DNA of 33,062 nucleotides from Nitrososphaerota archaeon. Lineage in GTDB: Archaea; Thermoproteota; Nitrososphaeria; Nitrososphaerales; UBA183. The position numbers were made by a program, and so were the translations under genes. Numbering within the stretch: position 1 is the first letter of the stretch; every line of letters begins with the position of its first letter. Shown here one piece after another: positions 7,963 through 15,226 of this stretch. The notes under the pieces are model-generated. The model saw nothing but the letters and a program-made list of their open reading frames with translations. It was not told the origin of the DNA and ran no database searches. Location: contig JAPCJN010000009.1 of NCBI GenBank assembly GCA_027886925.1, positions 1 to 33,062 of the forward strand. The letters are read 5' to 3'.

Positions 7963-8798
7963 GCCTGGTCCGCCCCCTCCTTGCATCGATCTGGATGGGC
8001 TGGCAGAGGGACGTGGGATGGGGGAACCCGGTCCTCGCGATATTGGCACGCGCTGTCGCGCCCGCCGCCGGGGCCCTGACCGCCGCGATAGTCTACTGGT
8101 TCGGGTCAAGCTCGGCAGGCCTGTTCGACCCGAGCCGCCTCGCGTACGTCGTCATCGGGGCGTCCCTCTACGGGCAGATAGCCCTCTATGCGTATGTCCC
8201 CACCGCGGCGATAGCCGAGGGGAAGAACAGCTACGTCTACCCGCAGGTATACATGACGCCGTCGTCGTCGGTCCCCTACCTCGCCGGGAGGTGCATCGCT
8301 TCTTTCCTAGAGTCGATACCGGTGGTCGTCATCTCCCTCGCGTGCTCGGCCTTTGTGACGACCGAGTTCTTCCACTCGCACCTTCCCCTGATCGTCTCGC
8401 CTCTCTCGATCGCCCTCGCCTTGCTCGCGATGGTCCTGGTCTTCCCATCAGCTCTAGGAGTGGGTTACCTGCTAGGGTCGTATGCAATCTTCGCGAGCAA
8501 GTTCGAATGGGCCGTTCCCTCGTACATCGCGGGTACGCTCATGATCCTCTCGGAGGCGCTCTACCCTGCATCGGTCCTGCCGTGGCCGCTCTCGCTCGTG
8601 GCGGAGTCGTTGCCTTTCACCTATTTCATGAGGGCGACCAGAGACGTCCTCCTCTACGGGTCGTTCCAGAGCTACGTCACTGACGCGGCCGTCGCGCTCC
8701 TCCTTGGAATCCCGATAGTGATACTCGGCCTGCTCGCCTTCAGGTCGGGGGAGAAGAAGGGAAGGCTTAACGGCTTCATCGACAAGAAGAGCATGTGA
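7959..8798 (+). CDS. ABC-2 type exporter permease (second subunit)
   Basis: The protein has 279 residues if translation starts at the TTG at 7959, which overlaps the TGA of the first permease as TTGA. An ATG at 7995 (codon 13) is the alternative. The same frame stays open much further upstream, but that part is antisense-like shadow of the first permease. About six membrane segments are visible, including VVISLACSAFVTTEFF and ALALLAMVLVFPSALGVGYLLG, and the tail is basic (SGEKKGRLNGFIDKKSM). The similar length and topology to the preceding gene suggest an asymmetric pair that arose by ancient duplication. It completes the three-gene export operon starting at 6174. Confidence 0.88.
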   Translation: MSLVRPLLASIWMGWQRDVGWGNPVLAILARAVAPAAGALTAAIVYWFGSSSAGLFDPSRLAYVVIGASLYGQIALYAYVPTAAIAEGKNSYVYPQVYMTPSSSVPYLAGRCIASFLESIPVVVISLACSAFVTTEFFHSHLPLIVSPLSIALALLAMVLVFPSALGVGYLLGSYAIFASKFEWAVPSYIAGTLMILSEALYPASVLPWPLSLVAESLPFTYFMRATRDVLLYGSFQSYVTDAAVALLLGIPIVILGLLAFRSGEKKGRLNGFIDKKSM

Positions 8799-8856
8799 AG
8801 CAGTTGCCACCGCGCTCACCTCCCTTCGGTCGCGATTCCTGGAAGGAAGTCGGCGA

Positions 8857-9969
8857 ATGACGGCGGGGCACGCGACGCCTGAAGGGACCGCGAAATTCGC
8901 CGAGCGGGCGGTCGAAATGGGAGTCAACGAGAAGCATTTCAGGGAATTCTGCGGCCTCGAATTGTCCTCGTTGGGGATAGGGACGTATCTCGGAGACGTC
9001 GACTCGGCGACCGACAAGCTCGTCGAAGACGCCGTGTACGAGTCCGTCTCCAGAGGCGCGACAAACGTGATCGACACCGCGATCAACTACAGGCTTCAAA
9101 GGGCGGAGAGGTCTGTCGGGAGGGCGCTGGCCCGATTGTCGGTCGGACCGCATGGGGGCAGGGAGTCCCTGTTTGTGTGCACCAAGAACGGCTACCTGAC
9201 CTCCGACGGAGAGCTGTCCCTCGACTTTTGGAGCTACGTCCACACGGAGTTCGTGAAGCCTGGGAAGCTGAAGCCTGAGGAGATAGCCGGAGAGGCCCAC
9301 TCAATGGCCGTCCCCTTCCTCAGAGACCAGTTGCAGAGGAGCCTCACGAACCTTGGTCTGGACTGCGTAGACCTGCTCTACTTGCACAACGCCGCGGAGT
9401 CATGGTTGGGCGAAGTGGGATACAGGAGGTTCATCGAGAGGCTCCAAGAAGTGTTCGCGTTCTACGAGGAGGAGAGGAGGAGAGGGCGCGTGCTCTACTA
9501 CGGGATGGCGACGTGGTCATGCTTCAGGTTACCCAAAGGAGAGGAGGGGTGCCTGAACCTCGACGACGTGGTCGAGGTCGCCAAGGGGATAGCGGGGGAG
9601 GAGCACGGGTTCAGGTTCCTGCAACTCCCCTTCAACGTCGCGATGAACGAGGCGCTGACGTTGAAGAACCAGAGGATTGCGGACGAGCCGCTCACGACGT
9701 TCGAAGCCGCCAAACGGCTCGGGGTCGGCGTCTTCACCAGCGTGCCGCTCTCCCAATCAAGGCTCCTAAAGAACGTCAGGGTCCCCGAGGTCGACGGCTC
9801 CAAGGCGCTCGCACTGATCCAGTTCGCCCGCTCGGCCCATCCCGCGGTAGTCGCGCCCTTGATAGGTCAAAAGAGCCGGGAGCACATCGACGAGAACCTG
9901 CGCATAGCGAAGGTCCCCCCGATTCCAACGGAGAAGGAATTCAAGGAGAAATACAAGGGCCTGCTTTAA
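8857..9969 (+). CDS. Aldo/keto reductase family protein
   Basis: This 370-residue protein has the aldo-keto reductase barrel. The catalytic four are visible: Asp73 and Tyr78 in IDTAINYRLQRAE, Lys110 in VCTKNGY, and His177 in LLYLHNA. These enzymes reduce carbonyls with NADPH. At 370 residues it is longer than the usual 280-330, with an insert around residues 115-150 (SYVHTEFVKPGKLKPEEIAGE), as in some sugar-type aldo-keto reductases. The ATG at 8857 follows GGAAGGAAG at 8841-8849, a good ribosome-binding site; an in-frame ATG at 8917 is a weaker choice. It is 58 bases after the exporter operon on the same strand and could be read with it. The substrate is unknown. Confidence 0.88.
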   Translation: MTAGHATPEGTAKFAERAVEMGVNEKHFREFCGLELSSLGIGTYLGDVDSATDKLVEDAVYESVSRGATNVIDTAINYRLQRAERSVGRALARLSVGPHGGRESLFVCTKNGYLTSDGELSLDFWSYVHTEFVKPGKLKPEEIAGEAHSMAVPFLRDQLQRSLTNLGLDCVDLLYLHNAAESWLGEVGYRRFIERLQEVFAFYEEERRRGRVLYYGMATWSCFRLPKGEEGCLNLDDVVEVAKGIAGEEHGFRFLQLPFNVAMNEALTLKNQRIADEPLTTFEAAKRLGVGVFTSVPLSQSRLLKNVRVPEVDGSKALALIQFARSAHPAVVAPLIGQKSREHIDENLRIAKVPPIPTEKEFKEKYKGLL

Positions 9970-9994
9970 GAGACGGAAGGAGCCCCGACTCGCA

Positions 9995-10201
9995 TTGAAG
10001 CTCTATCTCGTGATTCCGGGAGCGCTGTTCGCGCTGGCAGGGCTGATTTTCACCCTCCAGGGCGAGGGCGTCGTCGGTCCCGTCGGCTCCTTCATGTATC
10101 AGAACGTCGCGTGGGTCTATCAAGGAATCGTCGTCCTCATAGTCGGCCTGCTGTTGCTGGCCGCTGGAGTCTGGAAGCGACGCACCAAACAGGTCGTTTG
10201 A
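9995..10201 (+). CDS. Small two-helix membrane protein with LQGxGxxG motif
   Basis: This 68-residue protein has a TTG start, 25 bases after the aldo-keto reductase stop. Helix one spans about residues 3-22 (LVIPGALFALAGLIFTLQG) and helix two about 42-62 (YQGIVVLIVGLLLLAAGVW). A short loop GEGVVGPVGSFMYQN lies between them, and the tail KRRTKQVV is basic. Small bacterial and archaeal proteins with the same FxLQGxGxxxGSFM layout exist (from memory) but have no known function. It ends 16 bases before the convergent CAP-domain gene. Confidence 0.72.
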   Translation: MKLYLVIPGALFALAGLIFTLQGEGVVGPVGSFMYQNVAWVYQGIVVLIVGLLLLAAGVWKRRTKQVV

Positions 10202-10217
10202 TCGGAGCGGGAAGACT

Positions 10218-11324
10218 TCAACCGGACAGGATGGACACCCCGACCAGCGTCTCTGGCGTGCCTGTGACGTCGTCATCAGGCCCCGTCTCAAGATAGACCG
10301 TGTATACCCCTTTTCCGTAGGAGCTGACGAAATCGGCCAACTTGAAGTCGATGCGGACGGTGGAATTCGTGGTGTCCCAGGTGTCTGCCCGGACGGTGGT
10401 CCCGCTCTGGTACTTCTCGCAAGACAGGAAACAGCTGGGTACCACGCCGCCGATGAATTCGCCGCTGGAGTAGGAACCGGAGTAAGGAGGAGACCTCATC
10501 TGGGCCGCGGTGAGATTCGCAGGAAGTTGGTCATAGTAGACCACCACCTGCAGGTTCCTGAGATTGATGGACGAGTTACCGACGAAGCTGACAGTGCCCC
10601 CCGTCGCCATGGGCTGCGCGAGGGATGTGTAGGAGTTCTCGAAATCTTCCACCAGATACACGCGCGTGCCGTTGTATTCGATTCCGAGCGACACGAAATT
10701 ATGGATCGGGTCGAGGATGTTGTCCCGATGGCCGTTGTCGCAGCACAACGAGTCGTTGTTCATCATCTGGTTCTCCAGCCTCGCGAGCGAGCTCTCTATG
10801 AAGCCTAGGTTCGTGAAAGTAGGGAGGTCTGTCGACTCGTACGCGACGTTCTCTTCCATGGCTCCCGTGCCGTTCAGCAGTGAGTACCTGACGTAGGGCT
10901 TGAGCCCCTGCGTGTCCCAGTGGCTGAGGTAGCCGAAATGCAGCATCGAATCGGCGTGCTGCTGTCCAGAGGGGATGGAACTCAGCTGGACCGGGCTCAG
11001 GTTGGAGGCCGCCCGGTCCCGGTTGATTCGGCCCAGCACGAAGCTCGCCAACTGGTCATATTCTGACGGATACGTCATCGCCAACTTTGCGCCGGGGGCG
11101 AGGAGGGGACTGAAGAGGAACGAGGCGCTGGCGTTATTCCCGGTATGTGTCGTGACGGTGGTAGACGTCGTCGATGACGACGCTGACGTCGCCGCACTGT
11201 CTCCGTGGGAAGGCGGTGAGGTGAGGATCGTGTCGTAGGGTACCACGTAGACGATGGTTAGGGTGGCGGTCACCGCGAGCGCAACCAGGACGGTCGCGGT
11301 CACCCTCGAGTTGGCGGCGCGCAA
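10218..11324 (-). CDS. Secreted or membrane-anchored CAP-domain (SCP/PR-1-like) protein
   Basis: This 368-residue protein has an uncleaved-anchor-like or signal segment at residues 8-28 (TATVLVALAVTATLTIVYVV) followed by a Ser/Thr-rich linker. Residues about 90-235 form a CAP domain: QQHADSMLHFGYLSHWDTQG, then MEENVAY, then GHRDNILDPIHNFVSLGI. These are the usual CAP motifs, including His, Glu and the late His. Two adjacent cysteines (SLCCDNG) lie between them. The C-terminal 130 residues look like a beta-rich domain with a C-x3-C pair (PSCFLSCEKY). CAP proteins act outside the cell in diverse, often unknown roles. The start is a TTG at 11322-11324; GCATAAAGG at 11356-11364 may be its promoter. 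The gene is monocistronic, convergent with the small membrane gene. Confidence 0.88.
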   Translation of the reverse strand: MRAANSRVTATVLVALAVTATLTIVYVVPYDTILTSPPSHGDSAATSASSSTTSTTVTTHTGNNASASFLFSPLLAPGAKLAMTYPSEYDQLASFVLGRINRDRAASNLSPVQLSSIPSGQQHADSMLHFGYLSHWDTQGLKPYVRYSLLNGTGAMEENVAYESTDLPTFTNLGFIESSLARLENQMMNNDSLCCDNGHRDNILDPIHNFVSLGIEYNGTRVYLVEDFENSYTSLAQPMATGGTVSFVGNSSINLRNLQVVVYYDQLPANLTAAQMRSPPYSGSYSSGEFIGGVVPSCFLSCEKYQSGTTVRADTWDTTNSTVRIDFKLADFVSSYGKGVYTVYLETGPDDDVTGTPETLVGVSILSG

Positions 11325-11401
11325 AAAGCGGTCGGGCGCTCACGCCCAAGTCAGCGCATAAAGGGTTGCGGTCGCCCGCTCGTCCTCCCCTCCCTACGTC
11401 C

Positions 11402-12373
11402 CTACCTGCTAGGGCGGGCGACCATCTTCTCTGGCGCTGGCGCTTCCTTTAGCCGCATCTTCGTCTCGTAGCTCGTCCCGTTTCTTATGAACTGGAGAGT
11501 GACCTCCTCTCCGATGGTAAGACGGGAGAGCGCTCCTACCAGCTCCTTCATGCCTTCCACCTTGGAGCCGCCGATCCTTGCGAGGATGTCGCCGACCCGC
11601 AACCCGGCGTCTCGGGCGGGCCCGTCACGTAGGACCTCTGCGAGGAGCACGCCCTGCCCCACGGGCAGGTTGTATCGCCTGGCGACTGATTCGTTGACGT
11701 CCATCCCGGAAATCCCGAGCCACGGTCGCACCACCCTGCCGTTGCGCGTGATTTGGTCCATGACCCTCTTAATAGTGTCCGACGGGATGGCGAAGCCCAT
11801 ACCCTGCGCGAACGGGATCATCGCCGTGTTCATCCCGATTACCCTTCCGTCGAGGTCGGCGAGCGGCCCGCCGCTGTTCCCGGGGTTGATCGCGGCGTCG
11901 GTCTGAATCAGGCCCTCCACGACAAAGTCCGTCCCAGGGAGCGGCCTTCCCAGCGCTCCGATCAGCCCCATCGACACCGTGGGGGCCCCGGGGAGCCCTA
12001 GGGCGTTCCCTATGGCCAGGACTATCTGTCCGACCTTGAGCTTCTCGGATTCGCCCATGATGGCGAACGGGAGGCCCTCTGCCTTGACCCTCACCAAGGC
12101 GACGTCTGTCGCAGGGTCGGTCCCTATCACATCGCCGACGAACGTCCTTCCGTCCTTGAGGTTCACCTGCACCCTGGCGGCGTCGTCTATCACGTGGTTG
12201 TTCGTGACGATGATGCCGTGCGGGTCGATGATGACGCCTGAGCCCTGCCCTTCGACCGGGACCATCCCGAAACGATAGTCCCTGGCGAACCTGGTGCTGT
12301 CGATCCCGACCACGCTCTCGCTGAGCCGTTCGACGGCGCCCGTTATCTGGCTCTCCAGCTCTGTTAGCCCCAA
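11402..12373 (-). CDS. htrA: HtrA/DegP-like serine protease with PDZ domain, copy 1
   Basis: This 323-residue trypsin-fold protease has the catalytic triad His60 (VTNNHVI), Asp90 (ATDVALV) and Ser167 (NPGNSGGPL). A PDZ domain covers about residues 215-305 and includes a carboxylate-binding loop region after RPWLGISG. It has no signal peptide or membrane helix, unlike bacterial DegP/DegS, so it likely works in the cytoplasm in protein quality control. The start is a TTG at 12371-12373. It follows a second htrA gene on the same strand with about 100 bases between them that include a tiny proline-rich frame. The two proteases may form mixed oligomers (inference). Confidence 0.93.
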   Translation of the reverse strand: MGLTELESQITGAVERLSESVVGIDSTRFARDYRFGMVPVEGQGSGVIIDPHGIIVTNNHVIDDAARVQVNLKDGRTFVGDVIGTDPATDVALVRVKAEGLPFAIMGESEKLKVGQIVLAIGNALGLPGAPTVSMGLIGALGRPLPGTDFVVEGLIQTDAAINPGNSGGPLADLDGRVIGMNTAMIPFAQGMGFAIPSDTIKRVMDQITRNGRVVRPWLGISGMDVNESVARRYNLPVGQGVLLAEVLRDGPARDAGLRVGDILARIGGSKVEGMKELVGALSRLTIGEEVTLQFIRNGTSYETKMRLKEAPAPEKMVARPSR

Positions 12374-12393
12374 TCTCTTCGCCCTGCCCTATC

Positions 12394-12474
12394 CTACCAC
12401 GGCGGCCTCACGGGAGGCCCCGGCTCAGGTATGGTCGGTCTTGGAGGTGCCCTTGGCTCCAATTCTTCCACCAC
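12394..12474 (-). CDS. Possible proline-rich micro-ORF between the two htrA genes
   Basis: A GTG overlaps the stop of the upstream htrA gene (TAGTG) and opens a 26-codon frame ending at 12394. The peptide VVEELEPRAPPRPTIPEPG continues with PPVRPPW. It has ten prolines and a mix of charges that does not look like random out-of-frame sequence. It could be a coupled short gene, or the relic of a proline-rich tail once attached to the upstream protease. Too short to be certain. Confidence 0.3.
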   Translation of the reverse strand: MVEELEPRAPPRPTIPEPGPPVRPPW

Positions 12475-13385
12475 TACTCCTCCGCACCCGTGGTCGGAGT
12501 GATGTCCAGCTCGACCACCTTCCCTCCCCTGAGGACCGAGAGCTTCGTCTGTTTGCCTATCGCATCCTCGCCTAGGAGGCCCGTGAGGTCCCCGGAGCTC
12601 GAGATGCTCTTGCCGCCGAACTTCAGGATCACGTCGCCGAACGCAAGACCGGATTGCTTTGCAGGGGTCCCCTTCTCTATGGAGAGCACCATCAACCCGA
12701 CCTCTTGGCCAATCGCCTGTTCCGCGGCGATCTCATCTGGGAGCGCCACGGGGTTGGAGACTATCCCGAGGAACGCCCTCTTGAACGGCTGGCCTTTCGC
12801 GAGCCTCTGCACGACCTGTGAGATCGTGTTGACCGGGACGGCGATTCCCCTGCCTGAAAAGTAGGCGACGTTCATGCCGATCAGGCGGCCTGAGGCGTCG
12901 ACGAGGGGGCCTCCGGAGTATCCTGGGTTGACGCGGGCGTCTGTGATGACCGCGTCGTCGATGGTCATCCCCCACCATCCGCCGATGCTGCGCTTCACGC
13001 TGGTGATTATGCCCGAGGTCACGCTGGTGTGCGCTGAGAAGGGGTTAGCGAGCGCGAGGACGAACTGTCCCGTCTTCAAGCGCTCGGAGTCTCCCTTCTG
13101 GATTGGAGTGAGAGAGGTCTCGACGCTCAACACGGCGATGTCGGAGCGCCTGAGCTGCCCGGCGACCTTGGCGGTCAGCTTCCTCCCATCCTCGGTCCCG
13201 ATGGTCACCTCTTCCTGGCCTCTCACGACGTGGTACGCGGTGACCACAGTGTGCTCGTCCCATACGAACCCAGAGCCGTTGCGGCCGTTCGAGCCTACGC
13301 TCACAACCGAGCCGCCGGTGCTTTCGGCGAGCTGCTCGATCTCGCCCGATATCGTCTGCAGTATTCCGTTTGATTTTAGACTCAA
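12474..13385 (-). CDS. htrA: HtrA/DegP-like serine protease with PDZ domain, copy 2
   Basis: This 303-residue protease has His52 (VTAYHVV), Asp82 (RRSDIAVL) and Ser157 (NPGYSGGPL), so the triad is intact, followed by a PDZ domain at about residues 200-290. It has no signal sequence. It differs clearly from the downstream copy (for example GYSGG against GNSGG, and a WW pair in IGGWWGMT), so the duplication is old. The start is a TTG at 13383-13385. CCGCATACTTC about 23 bases upstream is a weak promoter candidate. The winged-helix regulator gene lies 103 bases upstream on the same strand and could control or share a transcript with the protease pair (inference). Confidence 0.92.
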   Translation of the reverse strand: MSLKSNGILQTISGEIEQLAESTGGSVVSVGSNGRNGSGFVWDEHTVVTAYHVVRGQEEVTIGTEDGRKLTAKVAGQLRRSDIAVLSVETSLTPIQKGDSERLKTGQFVLALANPFSAHTSVTSGIITSVKRSIGGWWGMTIDDAVITDARVNPGYSGGPLVDASGRLIGMNVAYFSGRGIAVPVNTISQVVQRLAKGQPFKRAFLGIVSNPVALPDEIAAEQAIGQEVGLMVLSIEKGTPAKQSGLAFGDVILKFGGKSISSSGDLTGLLGEDAIGKQTKLSVLRGGKVVELDITPTTGAEE

Positions 13386-13488
13386 CTTATTGTTTCACTG
13401 CAGAAGTATGCGGGGCGGGTGTACTTGTTGATGGAGAACACGAGAAGTCAGTCACGCGCATGCGCGAGTGAACGATGCGCGGCGCGAA

Positions 13489-14133
13489 TTAGTTGTGGAG
13501 TGGGAAAGAAGAGCCCACTGTGAAGAACGCCACGCTGTTCGTGTTCGACGCGGGGCCGAAGCGCGACAGATGCCCGATCAGCTGATACGATGCCTTGATG
13601 GCGTCGGTCAGGTCCTTGCCCTCTCGGACGTTGCCCTCTATCGTCAGCTCGCCGTCGGAGAAGACAGCGTCAATCTGGACTGCGCCGTCACCTGTGACCC
13701 ACTTCATGGTCGTCCCCCGCTCGTCCTCCGAATACCCGAGCCAGCGCAGAGGTCCGAACCATCTACCTTTGAGCCCCGACACCGCCTCCTTGGAACTCTG
13801 GCCATAAGGCAAGAGCGTGTGCAGGATGGCGACACGGTGCTGGGTCGTTGAAGACGATGCGAGCGGCTTGACCCCCATCACCTCTTTCCCTTTGTGGGTG
13901 ACGTGATATCCGTCGGAAGTCTTCTCCAGAATCATCTGCTCCTCCAGCCTGTGCAAGATCCGCGAAAGCGTCTCAGAGTGCGTCCCCAGCTTCCGCCTCA
14001 GGCCTTCGAACGAGAAGCCCATGAGCTCCTCTTGCCCTAGCAGGCGCAGCACCTCTGCGTCCCTCTCGCTGAACTCGATGCCGTCCGGATACCCAGCGCG
14101 CGGAGAAGTGTTTGGCAAACCGATACCTTGCAA
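13489..14133 (-). CDS. Winged-helix transcriptional regulator
   Basis: This 214-residue protein starts at the ATG at 14131-14133, just 22 bases from a strong TATA-like box. Residues about 22-85 form a winged helix (ERDAEVLRLLGQEELMGFS; the recognition region HSETLSRILHRLEEQMILEK; the wing TSDGYHVTHKGKEV). The second half, with KWVTGDGAVQIDAVFSDGELTIEGNV, is probably a sensing or dimer domain. I do not recognise a named family; archaeal genomes hold many such regulators. It precedes the two htrA genes on the same strand. The ligand and targets are unknown. Confidence 0.78.
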   Translation of the reverse strand: MQGIGLPNTSPRAGYPDGIEFSERDAEVLRLLGQEELMGFSFEGLRRKLGTHSETLSRILHRLEEQMILEKTSDGYHVTHKGKEVMGVKPLASSSTTQHRVAILHTLLPYGQSSKEAVSGLKGRWFGPLRWLGYSEDERGTTMKWVTGDGAVQIDAVFSDGELTIEGNVREGKDLTDAIKASYQLIGHLSRFGPASNTNSVAFFTVGSSFPLHN

Positions 14134-14150
14134 TCTCGTCCTTCTTGGTT

Positions 14151-14160
14151 TCTTATATAT
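14151..14160 (-). promoter_or_regulatory. TATA-like box for the winged-helix regulator
   Basis: The minus strand reads ATATATAAGA, centred 22 bases from the ATG at 14133, predicting a leaderless message. An inverted repeat directly upstream (14161-14204) could be an operator. Confidence 0.6.
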
Positions 14161-14204
14161 CTAGTAGTCGCCGGTGAGAGGGTAGGTAGTCCTCGCGCTA
14201 CTAG
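14161..14204. repeat. Inverted repeat upstream of the regulator promoter
   Basis: CTAGTAG at 14161-14167 pairs with CTACTAG at 14198-14204 across a 30-base spacer. It fills the gap between the metallopeptidase stop and the TATA-like box of the regulator. It may be a terminator for the upstream gene or an operator; chance is also possible for seven-base arms. Confidence 0.4.
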
Positions 14205-14205
14205 G

Positions 14206-14635
14206 TCAAGGGCTGTCCCCGGACGTTCCTGACGCCCTGAGACGAGCCTCTGCCACGGCCCTCTTGTAAGCGGCGATGTAGTCCATGGCGAACTTATCTG
14301 CGAGCTTCTCTGTCCCCCTGTGCTGACCTGCAAAGTAGCGCAGGTGGTGGTAGAACTCGTGAAGCATCGTGAACGGGTCATATAGCTGCTCCTGGTTGAT
14401 CGCAAGAATCTCCCTCCGATTCGCCGAGTAGACTGCGAGGACGCCCTTCGACCTCCCTTTTACCGCGCCTACCCCCAGTTTGGGACGCTCGACCTTGTAG
14501 CGCTCGCAGAGCAGTCCGATGGCCTCCTCGGGCTTGGTGTCAAGGATAAGAGCGACGACGAGCGTCTTGAATCTTACCTCTTCCTCTCTCTCTTTGTTTT
14601 CTTCTGTCGTTGCCTTACACTCTACGGGTTCTCAT
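14206..14635 (-). CDS. Small HExxH metallopeptidase-like protein, start broken by a one-base shift
   Basis: An open frame of 142 codons ends at the TGA at 14206-14208 and encodes FKTLVVALILDTKPEEAI and, later, MLHEFYHHLRYF, GTEKLADKFAMDYI. HEFYH is an HExxH zinc motif, and the downstream acidic ADKFA region fits an ImmA/IrrE-like minimal metallopeptidase. The frame has no ATG, GTG or TTG before the HExxH. The stop of the previous gene overlaps an ATG as ATGA (14632-14635). Removing one C from the CCC at 14626-14628 would join that ATG to the frame as MRTVECKATTEEN, giving about 142 residues. I therefore read it as a coupled gene with a one-base lesion or sequence error. An alternative is a rare start codon. 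Confidence 0.6.
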
Positions 14636-14910
14636 TTCTCCGCTATTTCAAAGGTGAACCTTGCGCCGGCGAACTCTCCCGTTCCTTTTTTCTCCCAAGA
14701 CACCTTGTAAGCCTTTGTGACCTGTTTTCCGATGATGCTCACGTCGGTGGGTAGCTCCACGAAGAGGGTCTCCACCTTCGCCGGGTCCTTCGTGGACAGG
14801 AGGCTCCTCCTCCTCTTCATCAGGTACTTCACAGCCACGTTGCGATGCTCGTGTCCCTCGACCTCTATCTTCTCCTTGCCGGTGTCTATGGTGAAGGCTC
14901 TCTTCGCCAT
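14632..14910 (-). CDS. Uncharacterised 92-residue protein
   Basis: The ATG at 14908-14910 lies 26 bases from a TATA-like box, so the start is well supported. The protein MAKRAFTIDTGKEKIEVEG alternates strands and charged segments, has a basic patch KYLMKRRRSLLS at about residues 29-40, and ends in strands (KVSWEKKGTGEFAGARFTF). It lacks cysteines and membrane helices, and resembles a small cytosolic alpha/beta protein. I do not recognise the family. Its stop overlaps the presumed start of the HExxH gene as ATGA, so the two are probably translated together and may work as a pair. Confidence 0.75.
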   Translation of the reverse strand: MAKRAFTIDTGKEKIEVEGHEHRNVAVKYLMKRRRSLLSTKDPAKVETLFVELPTDVSIIGKQVTKAYKVSWEKKGTGEFAGARFTFEIAEK

Positions 14911-14930
14911 GCCATCACAGAGCGAGCCTT

Positions 14931-14940
14931 CGATTAATGA
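14931..14940 (-). promoter_or_regulatory. TATA-like box for the 92-residue protein gene
   Basis: The minus strand reads TCATTAATCG, centred about 26 bases from the ATG at 14910, fitting a leaderless transcript that would also carry the HExxH gene. Confidence 0.5.
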
Positions 14941-14979
14941 GGCTTTGCGTCCGCGTTCGGGGAGGCGGAACCGAGACGA

Positions 14980-15165
14980 CTAGAGACCGACGACCGACCA
15001 GACGTCGTCATCGCTGTCGAGTGACGTGAACCCGCACCTCTCGCACTTCATCCCGGTCAACACGGCCCTCTTCGCCCCCGCCGTCAGCTTCCGCTGGTAC
15101 TCGACCATCTGGCCAGCGTGGCACTTATCGCAGATCATGTCTCGGGCAGCCCACTCGACAGGCAT
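14980..15165 (-). CDS. Small zinc-ribbon protein
   Basis: This protein has up to 61 residues with two CxxC knuckles, ICDKCHAG and KCERCGF, separated by about 26 residues: a four-cysteine zinc ribbon. Its tail is acidic (SLDSDDDVWSVVGL). The ATG at 15165 is only 17 bases from the TATA-like box at 15179-15186. The second ATG at 15138, which gives MICDKCHAGQ, fits the promoter distance better and may be the true start. It is divergent from the DRG GTPase gene. Such ribbons usually bind nucleic acid or protein partners; the exact role is unknown. Confidence 0.7.
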   Translation of the reverse strand: MPVEWAARDMICDKCHAGQMVEYQRKLTAGAKRAVLTGMKCERCGFTSLDSDDDVWSVVGL

Positions 15166-15178
15166 GTCGGGCTCGAAT

Positions 15179-15186
15179 CTTTAAGT
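15179..15186. promoter_or_regulatory. Shared TATA-like box between zinc-ribbon gene and drg
   Basis: CTTTAAGT is the A/T element in the divergent gap. To the right it predicts a transcript start near 15208, leaving a leader with AAGGAGG (15217-15223) before the TTG at 15227. To the left it predicts a start near 15156, which favours the internal ATG at 15138 for the zinc-ribbon gene. Confidence 0.45.
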
Positions 15187-15226
15187 CACTCCATTCCCGG
15201 TAGTTCCAGGAAGAACAAGGAGGAGA

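Noticed and set aside
8018..8683. A 221-codon plus-strand frame inside the second permease
   Set aside because: Its composition is Arg/Pro-rich as expected for an out-of-frame shadow, and the overlapping permease has clear membrane segments.
14632..14634. In-frame TGA that could be read through or decoded as selenocysteine to fuse the 92-residue protein with the HExxH protein
   Set aside because: No selenocysteine element is visible and an ATGA overlap with a one-base correction explains the locus more simply.
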